64,000 nt of DNA from an uncultured Chitinophaga sp. (lineage in GTDB: Bacteria; Bacteroidota; Bacteroidia; Chitinophagales; Chitinophagaceae): contig NZ_CAMLHC010000002.1 of NCBI RefSeq assembly GCF_946479755.1, forward strand, positions 124,001 through 188,000, written 5' to 3'. Numbering within the stretch: position 1 is the first letter of the stretch; every line of letters begins with the position of its first letter. The notes below the pieces were generated by a model. It saw only the letters and a program-made list of their open reading frames with translations. It searched no databases and was not told the origin of the DNA. Made by a program: the position numbers and the translations under genes. Of this stretch, positions 61,753 through 64,000 are shown piece by piece.

Positions 61753-62196
61753 ATGGAACAGAAACCTCCCTTTCCTCCCTTCACCCTGGAAACCGCCTTG
61801 CAGAAAGTTCAGATGGCTGAAGATGCCTGGAACAGCCGTAATCCTGAAAAAGTATCGAAAGCCTATACGGTGAACACTGAATGGCGTAACCGGGACCAGT
61901 TCATCAACGGCCGGGAGGAAGTTGTGGCCTTTTTGACCAAAAAATGGGAAAAAGAACTGGATTACCGCCTGAAAAAGGAACTGTGGAGTTTCACCGACAA
62001 CAAAATAGCCGTGAAGTTTGAATACGAATGGCATGACAAAGCGGGTAACTGGTTTCGTTCCTACGGCAATGAATTATGGGAGTTTGACGCTTACGGCCTG
62101 ATGCAGCGCCGGTTTGCCGCCATCAATGACGTGCCTATCCGCAGCAATGAAAGGAAATTCAGCGGTGAAGCAGACCCATTGGTGCTGGCTTGTTAA
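61753..62196 (+). CDS. DUF1348 family (NTF2/SnoaL-like fold) protein
   Basis: 147 aa. The DUF1348 pattern is clear: [57 protein letters not shown] and [31 protein letters not shown]. The cone-shaped NTF2 fold often holds small hydrophobic substrates, but no enzymatic role is established for this family. First gene after the TetR-type operator, 67 bp before the MBL hydrolase. TetR/DUF1348 pairing suggests response to a small lipophilic or toxic molecule. Confidence 0.9.
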   Translation: MEQKPPFPPFTLETALQKVQMAEDAWNSRNPEKVSKAYTVNTEWRNRDQFINGREEVVAFLTKKWEKELDYRLKKELWSFTDNKIAVKFEYEWHDKAGNWFRSYGNELWEFDAYGLMQRRFAAINDVPIRSNERKFSGEADPLVLAC

Positions 62197-62263
62197 CTAT
62201 TAACAAGCTCATCATTTATTGCAGGAACGGGAATTGTGGTAAGAACCTCCAAAAGTGCATACT

Positions 62264-63211
62264 ATGGAAAACATTACCAACGTAGAAGAGATGGCAGACA
62301 GGGCATGGTTTCAGGTAGCGCCTGGCGTGTGGGGTATCCGTGATCTTTTTGTGAATATGTACCTGGTACAGAACGCACGTACCCGCTCATGGGTACTGGT
62401 AGATGCAGGACTTCGTACCTCGGCCCCTAAAATCAAAGCGGCAGCGCGGCAGCTGTTTGCCCCGCACTTTGTACCTTCGGCAATTGTACTGACACATGGC
62501 CATTTCGACCATGTGGGCGCACTGCCATCACTGTTGCGGGAATGGGAAGTACCGGTATATGCACATTACCTGGAAGCGCCTTATCTGACGGGCCGGTCGG
62601 CCTATCCGCCACCGGACCCCTGCGCCGGCGGCGGACTTATGACGATGATGTCATGGACTTTCCCTAAAGATCCCATCGACCTGAATGGTCACCTGCTATT
62701 GCTGCCGGAAGATAAAACGATCCCCGGACTGGATGGCTGGCGTTACATCGAAACGCCCGGACATACGCCCGGACACATCAGCCTTTTCCGGGAGGAAGAC
62801 AAACTGTTGCTCGCGGGCGACGCTTTTGTGACTACCCGCGCGGAAGCACTAAGCAGCACTATTACACAAGCCAGGCACGTTTCCGGCCCCCCGAAATATT
62901 TCACGCCCGACTGGATATCTGCAGAAACCAGCGTAAAAAAGCTGGCGGAACTGCAACCGGAAGCGGTGGCCACCGGTCATGGACGCCCTCTCTACGGCGC
63001 CGGGATGCAGCACCGCCTGCAACGGCTCGCCGATCACTTTAAGACGCTGGCCAAACCTCGCTGCGGGCGCTACGTAGAAGAGGCGGCGGTCGCGGGCGTC
63101 AACGGGGTTGAATATGTACCCGCAGCCCGTATTCCCAAATGGTTGATAATGGCCGGCGTGATAACACTGGTCGCTACCGGCGCACTGTTGTACAACCGGC
63201 GTAAGTCATAA
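62264..63211 (+). CDS. MBL-fold metallo-hydrolase with C-terminal membrane anchor
   Basis: 315 aa from the ATG at 62264; a GTG lies 9 bp upstream. Full dimetal site: THGHFDHVGAL (about residue 79), the later His in TPGHTPGHISLF (about 165), Asp in LLLAGDAFVTT and His in VATGHGRPLYG. This is the glyoxalase II-like/lactonase branch. The last 25 residues are a hydrophobic helix followed by Arg/Lys (WLIMAGVITLVATGALLYNRR), an uncommon tail anchor that would place the catalytic domain in the cytoplasm. Co-transcribed with DUF1348 under the TetR-type operator. Confidence 0.9.
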   Translation: MENITNVEEMADRAWFQVAPGVWGIRDLFVNMYLVQNARTRSWVLVDAGLRTSAPKIKAAARQLFAPHFVPSAIVLTHGHFDHVGALPSLLREWEVPVYAHYLEAPYLTGRSAYPPPDPCAGGGLMTMMSWTFPKDPIDLNGHLLLLPEDKTIPGLDGWRYIETPGHTPGHISLFREEDKLLLAGDAFVTTRAEALSSTITQARHVSGPPKYFTPDWISAETSVKKLAELQPEAVATGHGRPLYGAGMQHRLQRLADHFKTLAKPRCGRYVEEAAVAGVNGVEYVPAARIPKWLIMAGVITLVATGALLYNRRKS

Positions 63212-63222
63212 ACCCGTTGCTT

Positions 63223-64000
63223 ATGTGCGCTCAAAGAACTCCCGGCAAACAGGTCATGCCCAAACCCGGCAATACCACGCCCATGCTGGCCACGCTCGCG
63301 GCGTCGGCCACCGACGAACCGGGATGGCTATACGAAATCAAATGGGATGGCTATCGCGCCCTGGCTTTCCTCGACAAGGGAAGCGTGGAGCTACGATCAC
63401 GTAACAACAAATCCTTCAATGAAAAATATTACCCCGTTTACCAGGCATTGCAGCACTGGAAAGTCAACGCTGTTGTAGACGGTGAAATAGTAGTGATCGA
63501 TGAGGAAGGGTACACGGACTTTAGCCAGTTGCAGGAATGGCGTAGCGAAGCAGACGGTCAACTGGTATATTATCTCTTCGATATCCTCTGGCTCAATGGT
63601 AAAGACCTCACTGCGCTACCGCTGGTGCAGCGCAAGAAATTACTGCAACAACTGATGCCGGTGAATAACGTTATCCTTCGTTTCAGCGAAGGATTTATAA
63701 CAGATGGTACCGACTTCTTCGAACAGGCCAGGAAGCTGAAGCTGGAAGGTATTATGGCCAAGAAGACCGAAAGTCATTATACGCCCGGCATCCGCACACG
63801 CGACTGGCTCAAGATAAAAACCAGTAACCGGCAGGAAGTCGTCATCGGCGGCTATACGAAAAACGAAGGATCTTCCAAACCATTTAGTTCCTTACTGGTA
63901 GGGGTATACGAAAACGGAAAATTACAATACACCGGTAAAATTGGTACCGGCTTCTCCGTTGCGCAGCAACAGGAGCTGATGAAACAGTTTGCTTCGCTGG
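63223..64000 (+). CDS. ligD: ATP-dependent DNA ligase, LigD type (5' part, runs off the window)
   Basis: The first 259 codons are present and the frame is open at the window edge. The ligase adenylation domain starts almost at the N-terminus: the nucleotidyl Lys lies in LYEIKWDGYRAL (about residue 41), followed by VVDGEIVVIDEEG, YLFDILWLNGKDL, LEGIMAKKTESHY and DWLKIKTSNRQEVVIGGYT (motifs III to V). The OB-fold is beginning at the edge. LigD works with Ku in non-homologous end joining. No phosphoesterase domain precedes the ligase, so any extra domains must follow downstream. It starts 11 bp after the MBL gene. Confidence 0.9.
   Translation, partial: MCAQRTPGKQVMPKPGNTTPMLATLAASATDEPGWLYEIKWDGYRALAFLDKGSVELRSRNNKSFNEKYYPVYQALQHWKVNAVVDGEIVVIDEEGYTDFSQLQEWRSEADGQLVYYLFDILWLNGKDLTALPLVQRKKLLQQLMPVNNVILRFSEGFITDGTDFFEQARKLKLEGIMAKKTESHYTPGIRTRDWLKIKTSNRQEVVIGGYTKNEGSSKPFSSLLVGVYENGKLQYTGKIGTGFSVAQQQELMKQFASL

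Noticed and set aside
1..64000. tRNA, rRNA, insertion sequence or prophage genes
   Set aside because: I looked for cloverleaf-like segments, transposase motifs and phage structural genes and found none convincing.

Overview
The window reads as chromosome of a Bacteroidota bacterium, most likely a Chitinophaga-like member of the Chitinophagaceae. The evidence is a SusC/SusD polysaccharide locus with an HTCS-type sensor, a type IX secretion sorting tail on a PL6 lyase, TAnnTTTG-like -7 promoter elements, many AraC, HxlR and Crp/Fnr regulators, and roughly balanced base composition. I saw no rRNA, tRNA, CRISPR array, insertion sequence or prophage. The genus assignment is inference.

Layout. 0.2-6.4 kb: a cyclase-family protein, an unknown protein, a quinone-reductase-like dehydrogenase with an HxlR regulator, and a Cys-rich Crp/Fnr regulator divergent from a ClC channel across a 20-bp palindrome. 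6.4-12.8 kb: a decayed MBL-fold hydrolase gene, a methyltransferase, aconitase A, and a CPA2 antiporter convergent with it across a very long inverted repeat. 13-14.6 kb: an AbiEi/AbiEii toxin-antitoxin pair with two identical candidate operators. 14.6-29.5 kb: an arabinose-oriented polysaccharide utilization locus, with split HTCS sensor and regulator, GH43, GH2, GH127, SusC, SusD and DUF3823. 29.5-34.8 kb: an AraC regulator, an alpha/beta hydrolase, pirin, and MhqO-like and MhqD-like proteins, which look like a quinone or electrophile detoxification group. Two promoters here share a 14-bp palindrome.

35-47.2 kb: a GAF-sigma54 activator faces a tightly packed ten-gene operon on the minus strand. 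In transcription order this is isochorismatase-like hydrolase, porin, secreted M17 N-domain, amidohydrolase, DoxX, Dps, DUF1275, TPR histidine kinase, sigma54 response regulator and TMEM175 channel. The activator gene and the operon carry the same TTACG-N6-CGTAA palindrome upstream, and the operon also has a sigma54-like -24/-12 element. I consider this the best candidate for an undescribed system in the window.

47.4-57.5 kb: a second alpha/beta hydrolase, an unknown 402-aa protein, a CE2-like esterase, a YihY protein, a sugar transporter coupled to a cellobiose 2-epimerase, a PL6 lyase, and a divergent RpiA homologue sharing a LacI-type operator with the lyase. 57.5-64 kb: a TetR regulator whose presumed operator recurs in front of a DUF1348/MBL-hydrolase operon; a ketosynthase III fused to a heme-oxygenase-like diiron domain, with a conserved-looking partner gene; an A/C-rich degenerate repeat; and the start of an ATP-dependent DNA ligase (LigD type) that runs off the end.
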